Shown: positions 35,230-47,407, counted from the stretch's first letter. The stretch: DNA of 64,000 nucleotides from Meghimatium bilineatum (GCA_034231615.1 CM067309.1:35550533-35614532); one strand, 5' to 3'. The notes: generated by a model not told the origin, from the letters alone. Translations and numbers: made by a program.

Positions 35230-35415
35230 CTAATATTTATCTGGATTTAGGAACATATTCTCCTTGCTAGAGACACCGTTCGATACGAACATGCCAAACA
35301 TTTGCAGATGTTTCAAAGCTGTTGTTAATATTACACCCGCGGAGGTAGTGGTGGCTGGATAACCTGATCCACGACTTCCACTATATTTTATGTTCATATC
35401 TTCTGATATAACCAT
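35230..35415 (-). CDS. Unrecognised 61-residue ORF, possible terminal exon
   Basis: The minus frame from ATG reads MVISEDMNIKYSGSRG, then SGYPATTTSAGVILTTALK and MFLNPDKY before the stop. The composition is protein-like and not repeat-derived. A stop lies directly upstream and no good acceptor is visible, so it may be chance or a decayed exon. I do not recognise the family. Confidence 0.2.
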   Translation of the reverse strand: MVISEDMNIKYSGSRGSGYPATTTSAGVILTTALKHLQMFGMFVSNGVSSKENMFLNPDKY

Positions 35416-35484
35416 CTTCTATTTATGCCTGCAGTTTACAGAGATTTCCTTACCATAGGAAGTGATTTAAAAAACAATTGAAAT

Positions 35485-35712
35485 ATTTTTCACACACTTT
35501 CAGACATAGCATGCCACAAATGGCCATGACAAATAGATATAACGGCTATAAAGCCAGAGGCAGACCATGTAAAAGATGGATAACAGAAATCAAAGAAGCC
35601 ACAGGAACAAGCTTACAAACAGCACATAGGAAGACCTACTCCAGAAAACTCTTCCACCCCTGAAGCCTCAAGGCAAACAAGGGATACAGAGTATAGACAG
35701 ATAGATAAGATG
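35485..35712 (+). mobile_element. LINE ORF2 C-terminal fragment, GATA-tailed (delta)
   Basis: Reads NRYNGYKARGRPCKRWITEI, KEATGTSLQTAHRKTYSRKL and FHP, stop. The last bases are AGTATAGACAGATAGATAAG. The same 3' end is found at 59460-59900. Confidence 0.75.
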
Positions 35713-35794
35713 AAAATATGCCAGATTTTTGTGGTCGTCTTTCATTACAGAAAAAAAGCATGTCAATCATGAAATCATTATCATCAAGTGCCAT

Positions 35795-36265
35795 GCCTAT
35801 CACTCAACACTCTCAGCTTTTTCACTCTATCACTCAACACTATCAGCTTTTACACTCTATCACTCAACACTATCAGCTTCTACACTCTATCACTCAACAC
35901 TATCAGCTTCTACACTCTATCACTCAACACTATCAGCTTTTACACTCTATCACTCAACACTATCAGCTTTTACACTCTATCACTCAACACTATCAGCGTC
36001 CACACTCCATCACTCAACACTTCCACCTTGTACACTCTATCACTCAACACTCTCAGCTTTTACACTCCATCACTCGACACTCTCAGCTTCTATTCAACAC
36101 TCCATCACTCAACACTATCAGCTTCTACACTGAATTACTCAACACTATCAGCTTGTACACTCCATCACTCAACACTCTCAGCTTCTACACTCCATCATTC
36201 AACACTCTCAGCTTGTACACTCCATCACTCAACACTCTCAGCTTCTACACTCCATCACTCAACAC
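35795..36265. repeat. 30-bp minisatellite
   Basis: About sixteen copies of TCTATCACTCAACACTATCA plus GCTTTTACAC. The 30-bp period keeps three plus frames open (134-208 codons). They are not genes. Confidence 0.95.
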
Positions 36266-36267
36266 TC

Positions 36268-36545
36268 TCGTCGCAATCTTGTGTGGTCTGGTCATGTTAT
36301 GAGACACGATTTTCTTTCCAAAACTATCCCACAGGGAACAACGGAGGGAATAAAGAAGAAGAGGTTAACAAAAGAAAATATGGTTTGATAATATTAAAGA
36401 CGGGACATGATTAAATTCTCCACACTTTTAAACAAGGGAACTGTGAGAAGACAGATATGGCGGAATTTTGTTGTTGATATTTCCAAAGTGGCACCTCTAC
36501 GACCGCGAAGGCAGTGAAGGGCTACGCGCTTGATGTTCCTGCTAG
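36268..36545 (+). mobile_element. LINE gamma 3' fragment
   Basis: Broken frames read RNLVWSGHVMRHDFLSKTIP and SKVAPLRP, like 5336-5725. It begins at the edge of the 30-bp array. A SINE tail remnant (GAGTTTGAGAACGGACGCAG) follows at 36550-36572. Confidence 0.7.
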
Positions 36546-36572
36546 TATGAGGAGTTTGAGAACGGACGCAGA

Positions 36573-36918
36573 AGAAGATGACAATTTACTTGTCCTACTT
36601 GAACTCTACCAATTCTACTACGCTGTATATTTCTACATCAAACATACGCATATTATGCACAACTAACGCACGTACTAGCTGCACGACTTATACAATCTTA
36701 CATGTTCCCGCCATTTTTTATCTCATTAGCACACAAACTGGCCAGGGAAAGGTCGCAACATTAGCCATATTAACATTAACTGGCTCAAGACAAACAATAA
36801 TAGATTTACTCGTCTCTGCGAATCTAGACATGATTAGTTCAGGGTGTCTGCAAAACAGTTGTCAACATTCGAAAATGGTAATATTGTTTAAATACATTTT
36901 GTGCGTTAGTTTCATATC
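36573..36918. other. No recognisable feature
   Basis: A 152-codon Thr/Ser-rich frame crosses this stretch into the LINE. It has no motifs and is probably chance. Confidence 0.45.
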
Positions 36919-37366
36919 ATCCATCATCATCATCAAGTGCCGTCTCCGCAACGAAGGTTGGCTGCAACGTATCTCCAACATCTGTCTCTTGTCTTGGTGG
37001 TGCACTCTGCTAGACTGTAACCTGTCCATCGTGTAATGTTACTCTCCCACTTGTATCTCTGCCTACCTCTTGCTCGCTTCCCTTTGACTTTACCCTCAAG
37101 TAAGGTCTTCAATAGGGTGTCATGTCTTTTAATGTGTCCAAAGTATTTTATTTGCCTGATCTTTATTTCTCTTAGTAGCTCTTTCTTCATATTAAGTGTC
37201 TTTAGCACCTCTTTATTTGTTTTCTTCTCTTTCCATGATGTTCTCCCTATTCTTCTATATACCCACATCTCAAAGGCATCAATTTTGTCTTCTAATTGTT
37301 TATTTAGTGTCCATGTTTCTGAGCCATACATTAATATGGAATAGATGTAGCATTTTATAATCATCC
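36919..37366 (-). mobile_element. LINE ORF2 C terminus, ATG-tailed (alpha)
   Basis: The minus frame has IIKCYIYSILMYGSETWTLN, FEMWVYRRIGRTSWKEKKTN, QIKYFGHIKRHDTLLKTLLE, RARGRQRYKWESNITRWTGY and AANLRCGDGT, followed by (ATG)n. It joins repeat D directly on its 5' side. Confidence 0.87.
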
Positions 37367-37372
37367 ATGGGG

Positions 37373-38700
37373 TGCAAAGGGAACGCATTGCTCTAGGCGG
37401 ACCCAGGGTTAGCAGATAACCAAGATCCCAAATGTACCTCCACGCGGTGCACCCTGGAAACAGAAATACAGCAGCTCGTGCTGATTCTGGCCAAATCATT
37501 TGGGGATCGTGTCCGAGAATGTGGAGGTAGCAGATGGAAAGAGATTTGACTGCACAAGAGACAGACAATATCTCCAACACCACCAGAATCACCACATATA
37601 GCGACACTGTCGGCATACAGTGAAGCTAGTCAGTCCAGTCCGAACATTGGAGGGGCGGCCAATGTAAAATGCACGTAAAGGTAAATGCATGGCGAGAGAC
37701 AAATATGTTTTATACAGAGTACAATGAAACAATGAAAGGGCAGAACAGCGCTAGAGGGCAGCGCGAACTGCAAATAGAAAGTGAAAAGTCCCTAGGAAAG
37801 GGAACTACAAGCTCCGTCAGCTCGAGACGGGCTTCTAGTTACCAGAGTTCCTAACAGGCAGAGACCCAGACCCATCCATCGGCGTTTGGTAAAGCAAAAG
37901 ACCTAACCCAACTCTAATGTCGAGCCTTCCTAAACCGGAAATACGCTTGCAAAGAGAAAGGGTTCTGTACCCGATGGGTGTAGGCAAGAAAGGGACAACG
38001 ATGGCAGTCCTGGCCCAACTCTACTGTCAAGGTTTCCTATACCGGAAGTAACTTGCAGAGAGAAAGGGTTCCGTACTCGATTCGCTCAGGCACAAAAGGG
38101 ACAACGATTTAGCCCTGGCCCAACTCTACTGTCAGGTTTTCCTACACCGGAAATACACTTGAAGAGAGAAAGGGTTCAGTACCTGATGGGCTCAGGCGCT
38201 ATTGGGACAAGGACGCTCAGCTCGAGAACGCCTTGCTCTCAAACGCGTGGTGTGAGACTCGAACTTGGACAAGGGGTACACGATGTCGGTGAATGACACC
38301 TCGGCTAAGAGGGCGAAAGAGCCAAGGTCCAACTCCTCTGTTGAGTTCTTCCCCTTAAGGAACCAGGCTCATGGATGAGAAACGGTTCAGTACCTAATGG
38401 GCACAGGCACAGCACGTCCAATTACACGAGGCAAGTTCATAGACAGTGGAACACCTCGTTCGAGTGAGACGAGAGCAAGAAAATCGTCTGGGCGAAGAGT
38501 CTTCACTACGCGTGCCTGGAGACAGATATAGAGGCTGTCACAGGCTAAGGGTAGCCCACCCGAATTGTCAAGGCATGCCGAAATCGGATGTGCTAGGCCT
38601 ACAAGGTGCATAACTGTGGCACAACGTAATCACGCTCCCGGCGGAAATCGCACGGATATCCGTGATGGTTACAATGGAGCGAACGAAAAACAAACAAACA
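37373..38700 (+). mobile_element. Composite repeat D-C, complete-looking copy
   Basis: D (37373-37690) followed by C (to about 38700). C holds roughly three 110-120-bp subunits with CCTA..ACCGGAA and AGAGAAAGGGTTC at 37900-38200. The end has CAAGGCATGCCGAAATCGG, CGGCGGAAATCGCACG and a CAAACAAACAA tail. It has no long ORF. The tail suggests a retroposon, but the class is unknown. Confidence 0.6.
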
Positions 38701-38939
38701 ATAATCATCCATACCATGTTTTATATCATGTATTTCCTTTTCAAAACTATCTTAAAGTTAACAGCTGAGTGTAAAAGAAGAGGTTGTCCACACGTGGTTG
38801 GCTACTCCGAACTCTTTCCTGGGCACTGCCAATGGTTTACTATCATTCATTAAGGTGTGTAATATTGATGTGTAATCGTGATATATAATATTGATTTGTA
38901 ACAGTGATGAATGAAGATCGCAAGTAAACACATCAAACT

Positions 38940-39412
38940 GTGACTATTCAATGCAAGTGTGATTCCATCATTGACATATGGATGTGAAAGTTGGAAATCT
39001 ACCGAAGTTATTGTTAAGAAGTTAAGAAGTTATTGCATTCGAAAATAGATGCATCAGAAAGATCACAAATACTAATTGGAAAGACTTCAAATCAAACGAC
39101 ATACTAAGAGAATACTAACGACAAAACAAGAATACGTGACGAACATCATCAAAAAACGCCGCTGGACATACATCGGCCACATACTTAGAATGAAGGAAGA
39201 TAGAATTCCACGACAAGCCTTCATGTGATACCAGACGAGAAAAGAAAGCAGGGAAGACCAAAAACAATGCTAACAAGAACATTTATGAATGAATTAAAAT
39301 CAACAGTCATAAATGCACAAGACCTGCAATCTCTAGCAACTGACCGACAGGCATGGAGAACTATGACATCCACCATATGTGCCAAACTTGACAAAAGAGA
39401 AACTGACTGAAC
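38940..39412 (+). mobile_element. LINE ORF2 C-terminal fragment (eta-like)
   Basis: Broken frames: SLTYGCESWKSTEV, EVIAFENRCIRKITNTNWKD, KKRRWTYIGHILRMKEDRIP, KRKQGRPKTMLTRTF, ATDRQAWRTMTSTI. The 3' end abuts the next minisatellite. Confidence 0.8.
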
Positions 39413-39413
39413 A

Positions 39414-39860
39414 GTGATGTATAATAGTGAAGTAAAGTATAATAATGAAGTGATGTATAATAGTGAAGTAAGGTATAATAATGAAGTGATGTATAATAGT
39501 GAAGTAAAGTATAATAATGAAGTGATGTATAATGGTGAAGTAAAGTATAATAATGAAGTGAAGTATAATGGTGAAGTAAAGTATAATAATGAAGTGAAGT
39601 ATAATGGTGAAGTAAAGTATAATAATGAAGTGAAGTATAATGGTGAAGTAAAGTATAATAATGAAGTGAAGTATAATGGTGAAGTAAAGTATAATAATGA
39701 AGTGATGTATAATGGTGAAGTAAAGTATAATAATGAAGTGAAGTATAATGGTGAAGTAAAGTATAATAATGAAGTGAAGTATAATGGTGAAGTAAAGTAT
39801 AATAATTAAGTGTAGTAAAGTATAATAATGAAGTGAAGTATAATGGTGAAGTAAAGTATG
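39414..39860. repeat. 36-bp (18+18) minisatellite
   Basis: Alternating 18-bp units AGTGAAGTATAATGGTGA and AGTAAAGTATAATAATGA. The minus frame reads YTSLHYYTLLHH repeats. It begins at the 3' end of a LINE. Confidence 0.95.
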
Positions 39861-40044
39861 TCGCAGTTGATGTGTCGCGCCAATGGCAATATTTTGTTTG
39901 TTTGATTGTTATTTCTTTCATAATGCTTTCTTCATACGAAGTATTGTCAGAACCTCCATGTTGGTTTTATTTTTTTTTCTCCATAAAGTTCCTCATATTC
40001 TTCTATATAGTAAAGTAAAGTAACCCATATCATTTATTAATGCC

Positions 40045-40250
40045 GTAGGGGTGTGAGATGTTAGCGATCTCACATTTCAGGGCTCTTCAAATGAGGGCGG
40101 TAGCCATCTCCTCTCCCTCTCAGTCTTCACTTCCTGGATTAATCCGGTACCCATTTAAGGCTGAGTCGACCCGGGAGCCGTTGTGATCTGAAAAACATTT
40201 CCGCTGCAACTGGTGAATGAACCCAAGACCACTCATATGCGAAGCAGTGT
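40045..40250 (-). mobile_element. Probable tRNA-related SINE
   Basis: The minus strand has B-box-like GGGTTCATTCACC near 40220, followed by GGCTCCCGGGTCGAC, a TTAAATGGGTACCGG block and a terminal GAGATCGCTAACATCTC hairpin. The family is not identified. Confidence 0.45.
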
Positions 40251-40254
40251 GTTA

Positions 40255-40365
40255 TATATCCACATTTCTAAGGCATCATGTCTATCTTCAAGTCGTCTGT
40301 TCATTATTCATGTATCTGTGAACCATGTTCATGTACAATATATGTATCATTTTTATATGTTCAAA
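40255..40365 (-). mobile_element. LINE alpha fragment, decayed
   Basis: Broken minus frames recall KCYIYSILMYGSETWTLN and LEDRHDALEMWIY of the alpha family. The following 40366-41109 is T-rich with no feature. Confidence 0.55.
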
Positions 40366-41109
40366 AAGAAAATAACAATTAATAATAGGTAATACTGAAA
40401 AAATATTTTAATAATAATGTTAAATTATTATTTTAAAATTTATTTGAGATTTGTTTTGTTTTTACCATCTTTCCCATCTTCTATCTGTCATTGAACGTAC
40501 TTTTAGCCTTTGTTATCCTTTTTCTTTTAATCTCAGTTTCATATTTACCATAATTTATGATTATGTATCCACGATATTGGTAATGATCTTTTCTCTGTAG
40601 TATCTCTATCTGCAGTTTTGTATAGCATTTGTTCTTCTGTGATTTTCCTAATTATTATGGTTTTTATTATTTTTTAATTTTTATTTTACCAATTCTCTAA
40701 TCCACAAAATTCACAAATCTCATCTTACACATCTAGTTATCCATCTGTCACTCCCTCCACTAATTATTTCTTCCCACCCCCGTAGTACATTATCTTGTTA
40801 TCTTCAACAACACAGACAATTTTAATCCATGTTTTGGGACACCCTGCAAACTGTTCTGTGTTGTTTCGCTTAGTTTTACATCAAATATTTCAACATGTAG
40901 ATTTAACAGCCTATCTGACTCTTCTTAGTTTTTGTATCAATTATGATGTTCTATGCTTACAATTCTTTGTGTTTCAATCAATCTTTTCTCGTGCCCTTTT
41001 GTTATCGATTGTATGTTTTTTTTAAAATCAGGTCATTACTTGTGTTGTTTCAATGTTATTGCTACTGTTGTTACTACTTCAAGATTTATTTGCAACCAAA
41101 ACTGTGCAA

Positions 41110-41152
41110 AACGTTGCTGCTGCTACTACTACTATTACTGCTACTACTACTG

Positions 41153-41194
<42 letters not shown>

Positions 41195-41257
41195 TTACTG
41201 CTACTACTACTGTTACTGCTACTACTACTACTACTACTGCTACTACTACTATTACTG

Positions 41258-41290
<33 letters not shown>

Positions 41291-41375
41291 TTACTGCTAC
41301 TACTACTATTACTACTATTACTACTACTACTACTACTACTACTACAACAACTGCTACTGTTAAACAACAACAGCA

Positions 41376-41418
<43 letters not shown>

Positions 41419-41472
41419 TTACTGCTACTACTACTATTACTGCTACTACTACTATTACTGCTACTACTACTG

Positions 41473-41511
<39 letters not shown>

Positions 41512-41571
41512 TTACTGCTACTACTACTATTACTGCTACTACTACTACTACTGCTACTACTACTATTACTG

Positions 41572-41604
<33 letters not shown>

Positions 41605-41760
41605 TTACTGCTACTACTACTATTACTACTATTACTACTACTACTACTACCACAAATGCTACTGTTAAACAACAACAACATCAACTACTACTACTTCTAC
41701 TGCTACTTCCGCTACTAAAATACTACTACTACTACCATTACTGCTACTATTATTACATCG
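41110..41760. repeat. CTA/CTG trinucleotide array
   Basis: About 650 bp of ACT triplets with GCT and ATT interruptions. An internal duplication of the AACAACAACAGC-containing junction occurs near 41365 and 41670. Poly-Leu, poly-Tyr, poly-Thr and poly-Ser frames are artefacts. Confidence 0.95.
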
Positions 41761-41849
41761 CAGCCGAGCTGCTAACATGACATAACGCATTTCCTTCTCC
41801 AGACTGCATTCTAGAGGCTGAGAGTAAGAGAAGGAGATTTATGTATAAG

Positions 41850-42090
41850 CAAATATATTTTTACATGTTGAGTCTAAGAACTTGTACAAAGTTTCAAATA
41901 TGTACAGTTATGTTAAGTCTAAGAACTTTTACAGTGTCAAATATGTACAGTTATGTTCAGTCTAAGAACTTTTACAGTGTCAAATATGTACAGTTATGTT
42001 CAGTCTATGAACTTTTACAAGGTGTCACATATGTAGTTATGTTAAGTCTAAGAACTTGTACAAAGTGTCAAATATGTACAGTTATGTTAA
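41850..42090. repeat. 45-bp minisatellite
   Basis: Five copies of a 45-bp unit (TCTAAGAACTTTTACAGTG, CAAATATGTACAGTTATGTT). Confidence 0.92.
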
Positions 42091-42205
42091 GGCGTGACCC
42101 TTGACTTTCATTGGCTGTCACACAAAGCATAATAATAGCGACCAATGAAAATGGCAGGAATAGTCAAGTGAATCATTAAGAAGGCTTGATTTCTTATTAG
42201 CCAGG
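42091..42205 (-). mobile_element. Palindromic MITE, subfamily F1
   Basis: TTTCATTGGCTGTCACACAA and GACCAATGAAAATGGCAGGA arms; then GAATCATTAAGAAGGCTTGA as in 1963-2110, opposite orientation. Confidence 0.7.
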
Positions 42206-42430
42206 TGGTTTTGTATTGTAGATGGTCATGGGTTCTAGATATAACTTTACTTAAGGGGAAGAAATTTTATTTATAAATATAAATGTTGCCATTTCCGTTT
42301 CACTGAGGTTTTTGATGGTGTTCCATTGGGAATATCGCTAAGGAGTAGGGATTTGTTATCATTCTATCTAGCCTGTTTTGTAGTTCTATGCGTGACCACG
42401 TAGAAATAAAAGACCTACTGACTCGTTGTA

Positions 42431-42547
42431 AATCATCCTTCCAAAGTGTTACATTTTACTTTTCCGTGATTTTCATTGGCTGTTGATACAAAGTGACCAA
42501 TTAAATACACGGTAAAAAGGCAAATGCGTCACTTTTGAAGGATGATT
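42431..42547. mobile_element. Palindromic MITE, subfamily F1, with clear ends
   Basis: Ends AATCATCCTTCCAAAGTG and CACTTTTGAAGGATGATT are inverted repeats, and the inner arms ATTTTCATTGGCTG and GACCAATTAAAT are complementary. It is the best copy for defining the TIR. Confidence 0.72.
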
Positions 42548-42640
42548 CCTTGTCTTTCAATTGTTTGTTTATTGTCCATGTTTCTGAGTCATACATTAAT
42601 ATTAACAAAGATGTAGCATTTTAAAATTTTAATTGATAGC
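42548..42640 (-). mobile_element. LINE alpha fragment, decayed
   Basis: Minus-strand pieces of ILKCYIFVNIN and NMDNKQTIER are frame-shifted relics of the SILMYGSETWTLNKQL block. It directly joins the MITE. Confidence 0.6.
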
Positions 42641-42929
42641 TTGTTTGTAATTTGTGTAGATGATAATATTTTTCACATGTCTTTATGTGAAACACGACCT
42701 TCATTACCTGTATCCTACGTAAGTACTTTTGTTATACGTTTTCACAGCAGTTTCACGTATTACTTTGTTAACGGACATTGCAAATCTGGCACACAGTGAA
42801 CATTTGGCCATGATGTCTACCTGCCCGAAGGCGAGCCAAGTTGGTCTCGTGTTCGTGTTGACGTGCTCCCCCTAAATATAATAGGACATATAGAAAATGT
42901 TATGACCTTTAGTAACTTGTTCTCATCCA

Positions 42930-43092
42930 CATTTAGTCTAGAGTCCACATTTAGTCTAGCGTCCACATTTAGTCTAGTATCCACATTTAATCTAATGTCC
43001 ACATTTAATCTAACGTCCACATTTAGTCTAGTATCCAAATTTAATCTAATGTCCATATTTAGTCTAGTGTCTACATTCAGTCTAGTGTCCTA
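42930..43092. repeat. 16-bp minisatellite
   Basis: About ten copies of GTCCACATTTAGTCTA with TTTAATCTAA variants. Confidence 0.93.
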
Positions 43093-44189
43093 GTTTTTTC
43101 ATGTGTCCTCGCGCGTCGTATTTGAATTTATATTTGAAAAATTTAAATATAATGAACTTACAATAGTTTTTTTAAGAAGTAAAACGTACTATAAGAATTT
43201 GGTTTTTTTTTCTTCACATTTTTAGAAACATCTGTCAAATTCAACCAATGTAATTTGTGTATAAAACACTTTTGTTGACATGAACAGTTGTTAAATACCC
43301 AACCCCTAAATTGTTACGGTATTTTATGGAGAGCCCCCCCCCCCCAAAGGATAATGCGTTCTTGAAAGAATATATCTGTAAATAATTGATTCGTGTTGAT
43401 TTTTTCCGCTAATGATAACTAACATAACTATTGTTTTGACACTGTTTCACTCGTATTCTGTGTTTACAGCGTAAGCTTTGCTTACAGACGCACAAATTGG
43501 CACGAACAGTCGGTTAATTAGAATTTACCGTTCTTGTCCTTGATTATCTGGCCATCAGATCACGCCTTACTGGCCAATAGTCATTACGTTAAAACAACAG
43601 GAACCGGTGAAAAACAAATGTCCAGTTACCGTTTCCTTGAGATTTACAGGACCAGGGATAGAAATCAATCAACTACATTCAGAAAGTCTGAAAGGATATC
43701 TCTTTCTCGCACCCCCCTTACCAAAAAAAAAAAAAAAAAAAAGATTTACTGGTGGATTTTTTATCCAAACTGGAATTGGGGAGAACGGCGCGTTCAGTGG
43801 GGTAAAAAATATATAGGGTGAAAGATGCCTTCAGTTGAGGAGAGGGAGGTGGAATTGCCAGATTTCTTCTGCACAGGCTACCACACCGAATACATTTCAG
43901 AGAGAAACCAATATTACTACTGAATTTTATTTCTCTCACAATTTATTTGTACAGCCAAGTATTTCAGGATTGAAAAGGGAGAGAACCGTATATCAGACAA
44001 GTATCTTTTATTTCGGATTCACTTTTCCTGATTTCATATTCGGACAATAGAAGCGATATTTCTTTGATGTATAATTCTAAGCGATTTTGGATTATATTTG
44101 TGTTTTTCAAAATATGTGTTCGTAATTCTAACTTACCAGGACGAGTCTGTTGTGTGTCTAAATAATACTCACGTGGAAGACGTGTTTCT
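43093..44189. other. No gene; homopolymer runs
   Basis: C run at 43337-43348 and A run at 43723-43743. Frames at 43534-44050 have no recognisable motif. Confidence 0.5.
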
Positions 44190-44765
44190 AAAGTAAGCGC
44201 AAATAAGAGCAACGTTTGAATATTTAGTGTTTTTAAAGTAAGAGCAAATAAGAGCATAGCTTGAATATTTAGTGTTTCTAAAGTAAGAGCAAATAAGAGC
44301 AAATAAGAGCAAATAAGAGCAAAGCTTGAATATTTAGTGCTTCTAAAGTAAGAGCAAATAAGAGCAAAGCTTGAATATTTAGTGCTTCTAAAGTAAAAGC
44401 AAATAAGAGCAAAGCTTGAATATTTAGTGCTTCTAAAGTAAGAGCAAATAAGAGCAAGGCTTGAATATTTAGTGTTTCTAAAGTAAGAGCAAATAAGAGC
44501 AAAGCTTGAATATTTAATGTTTCTAAAGTAAGAGCAAATAAGAGCAAAGCTTGAATATTTAGTGCTTCTAAAGTAAGAGCAAATAAGAGCAAAGCATTAA
44601 TATTTAGTGCTTCTAAAGTAAGAGCAAATAAGAGCAAAGCTTGAATATTTAGTGCTTCTAAAGTAAGAGCAAATAAGAGCAAAGCATGAATATTTAGTGC
44701 TTCTACAGTAAGAGCAAATAAGAGCAAACCTTGAATATTTAGTATTTCTAAAGTAAGCTCAAATC
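44190..44765. repeat. 45-bp minisatellite
   Basis: About twelve copies of a 45-bp unit (CTAAAGTAAGAGCAAATAAG, AGCAAAGCTTGAATATTTAG). The minus frame of 149 codons is a 15-residue LLFALTLEALNIQAL repeat without start context or domain. Confidence 0.95.
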
Positions 44766-44784
44766 ATGAATTTTTGTAGCTGTC

Positions 44785-44940
44785 AGTAAGATCAAGGGTT
44801 GGATAAACAGAGAAAGAGAGAATATGCTGAATAGGTTGATATCATGGCATGGAGAAAAGTCAACATCCGAGTTTATAAACATAGGGACAGAGGGTTGTTG
44901 AGTAGCATGATTGCCGACTCGATTTGGTGTAGAAATTGAA
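44785..44940 (+). mobile_element. LINE beta-like 3' fragment
   Basis: Broken frames read RERENMLNRLISWHGEKST and SMIADSIWC, parallel to REKILDSLTTWHGKETTTT in 15930-16412. A SINE tail trace (GGCGAAGAAGAAGAAG) lies at 45031. Confidence 0.6.
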
Positions 44941-45162
44941 TGATTGAAATTGTATCTCTGCTGGTTGGTGCTTTCTAAATCTGGGACTTAGAAATTTGTT
45001 GATAACAAGTCCAAAATAATGCTGAACACAGGCGAAGAAGAAGAAGACGAAATTGTTATTAAAATTTAAATAATCAGTTTACAGTTTCAGAATTTATTTA
45101 TGTCAAGAATATAAGACCCGCTTTCGTACATGAAGCCATTTTTGTTGACAGAATGTTTCTGG

Positions 45163-45510
45163 TTATCTGTTGATGTAGACTATCTGGTCTGTTGATGTAG
45201 GCTATCTGGTCTGTTGATGTAGGCTATCTGGTCTGTTGATGTAGGCTATCTGGTCTGTGATGTAGGCTATCTGGTCTGTTGATGTAGGCTATCTGGTCTG
45301 TTGATGTAGGCTATCTGGTCTGTTGATGTAGGCTATCTGGTCTGTTGATGTAGGCTATCTGGTCTGTTGATGTAGGCTATCTGGTCTGTTGATGTAGGCT
45401 ATCTGGTATGTTGATGTAGGTTATCTGGTCTGTTGATGTAGGCTATCTGGTATGTTGATGTAGGTTATCTGGTCTGTTGATGTAGGTTATCTGGTCTGTT
45501 GATAAGAAGC
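45163..45510. repeat. 22-bp minisatellite
   Basis: About sixteen copies of TGTTGATGTAGGCTATCTGG plus TC. Confidence 0.95.
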
Positions 45511-45739
45511 TAGCTTATAGTACCGTGTTGTTTATGTGATGGTAGGTAGCATTTATGGTATCTTGTTCTATATACGATGGTAGTAATTACGATATGTTCG
45601 GGTTGTGGCTGGTCACATCTGTGATGGTAGTAATTATCGTATGTTCTGGTCGTTTCCTTATTAAATCTGTGATGTTTATCGGACGGCTTTGAAGTTCTGC
45701 TGACCATCGGTCGTTCTTGAAATTCTGAGGACTGTCTGA

Positions 45740-45960
45740 AGTTGTAATTTTTATGATAGTTGGACGTTGTTTGAATTCTGATGGTAGTTGGACGTTGTTT
45801 GAATTCTAATCATAGTTGGACGTTGTTTGAATTCTAATGATAGTTGGACGATTTTTGAATTCTGATGATAGTTGGACGTTGTTTGAATTCTGATGATAGT
45901 TGGACGTTGTTTGAATTCTGATGATAGTTGGACGTTGTTTGAATTCTGGTGATTGTAGGA
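45740..45960. repeat. 28-bp minisatellite
   Basis: About eight copies of a 28-bp unit, GATGATAGTTGGACGTTGTT plus TGAATTCT. Looser related units extend to 46030. Confidence 0.9.
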
Positions 45961-46079
45961 AGTTGTTGTAATTGTGATGATTGTCGGACGTTATTGTAGT
46001 TCTGGTGATTGTCGTAGATTGTTGCTGTTTAGTGATGCGTGTAATTCATTTTATTTATTTTTCTATGTATAGAATAGTG

Positions 46080-46770
46080 AAGCTTGGCGTCTGGCCTCCA
46101 TTGATAGGCCATGAATAACATTTGTTACTGTGTCTCACCTTTTTTCTATTGGAAGCATCTCTGGTCCATGCATAACAGCTATTACTGACTCTTCTTGTTC
46201 TTCTTCTGCGTTCGTTCTCAAACTCCTGCAGATTAGTAGGATGTGGTCCGGAGAACGGAATGCGCTGTGTCATGATTTACAGCATTGTTGCGATATCTGT
46301 GCCTTTCGGCCTGACACATCCTACTTCAGCATGGCTTTGGGTCACTGACCCTATATTGGATGGGACAGCCAACTCCATCTCATAACCTCCTTAGTCGCCT
46401 TTTATGACATGCGCGGAAGGTAAACAGTGTTGCTATTCTTTGCTCCCCTTTCGGGCCCCGGCAACACATGTGCGTTCGTGTTCTAATTGTAGGACCTGTG
46501 GTCCATGTATGACATTATCTACTACCGCTCCTTGTTATAATGGTAGAAATTGTGGTCCATGAATGACAGTTGTTACTGTCCCTGTTCTGATGGTAAGATT
46601 TGTGGTCCATGCATAACATTTGTTACGATCTCTGCATTTTGAATGGTAGGACCTGTGGTCCATGCATAACAAATGTTACTGCTTCTCCTCGTTCTAATGG
46701 TAGGACGTATGGTCCATATATGACCGTTGTTACTTTATCTCCTTGTTCGAAAGGTAGCAGTTGTGTTGTC
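46080..46770. repeat. About 54-bp minisatellite, interrupted by SINE-L
   Basis: Units with GGTCCATGCATAACATTTGT and a CTTGTTCTAATGGTAGG spacer occur both before (46090-46190) and after (46485-46770) the SINE. Confidence 0.8.
46191..46480 (-). mobile_element. SINE-L copy inside a minisatellite
   Basis: Minus-strand, nearly full length: tail TTCTTCTTCTGCGTTCGTTC first, then GCCTTTCGGCCTGACACATC and GGGCCCCGGCAACACATG. Confidence 0.87.
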
Positions 46771-46869
46771 TTACTCTGTTTAATGACAATTACCATTTCT
46801 GTCTGCCATACATTCTATAGTGTAAGCATCACAAGTTTGCTGTGGACACTGTTTTTAATAAATCTGTTT

Positions 46870-47290
46870 TTCGTTCTGTTGGACACTCTTTTTATAAGTG
46901 TATTTCATTCTGAACACTGTTGGACACGCTTTTTATAAGTGTATTTCGTTCTGAACACTGTTGGACACGCTTTATATAAGTGTATTTCGTTCTGAACACT
47001 GTTGGACACGCTTTTTATAAGTGTATTTCGTTCTGAACACTGTTGGACACGCTTTATATAAGTGTATTTCGTTCTGAACACTGTTGGACACGCTTTATAT
47101 AAGTGTATTTCGTTCTGAACACTGTTGGGCACGCTTTATATAAGTGTATTTCGTTCTGAACACTGCTGGACACGCTTTATATAAGTGTATTTCGTTCTGA
47201 ACACTGTTGGATACTCTTTTTATAAGTGTATTTCGTTCTGAACACTGTTGGACACTCTCCATAAATCTATTTCGTTCTGAACACTGTTCT
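46870..47290. repeat. 41-bp minisatellite
   Basis: About ten copies of a 41-bp unit (GTTGGACACGCTTTATATAA, GTGTATTTCGTTCTGAACAC). Confidence 0.95.
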
Positions 47291-47407
47291 CAGCCAGAAA
47301 TGTCAATTTATTTTAGAAATATGTCCCTTTGTCAATGTTTAACATCGTATGCTACAGTTCGGCTAAGAGAAGTGTGGATTTGATCATTTCTGAGCTTAGG
47401 GGCCAAT

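Noticed and set aside
36578-37036. 152-codon Thr/Ser-rich plus frame
   Set aside because: Its 3' third overlaps the LINE on the other strand and the rest has no motif or splice context.
40943-41718. Several frames of 136-241 codons across the CTA array
   Set aside because: Homopolymeric Leu, Tyr, Thr and Ser from the microsatellite.
44278-44727. 149-codon minus frame with a regular LLFALTLEALNIQAL repeat, hydrophobic enough to look like a membrane protein
   Set aside because: Period 45 bp equals the DNA repeat; no unique flanking coding sequence or splice signals.
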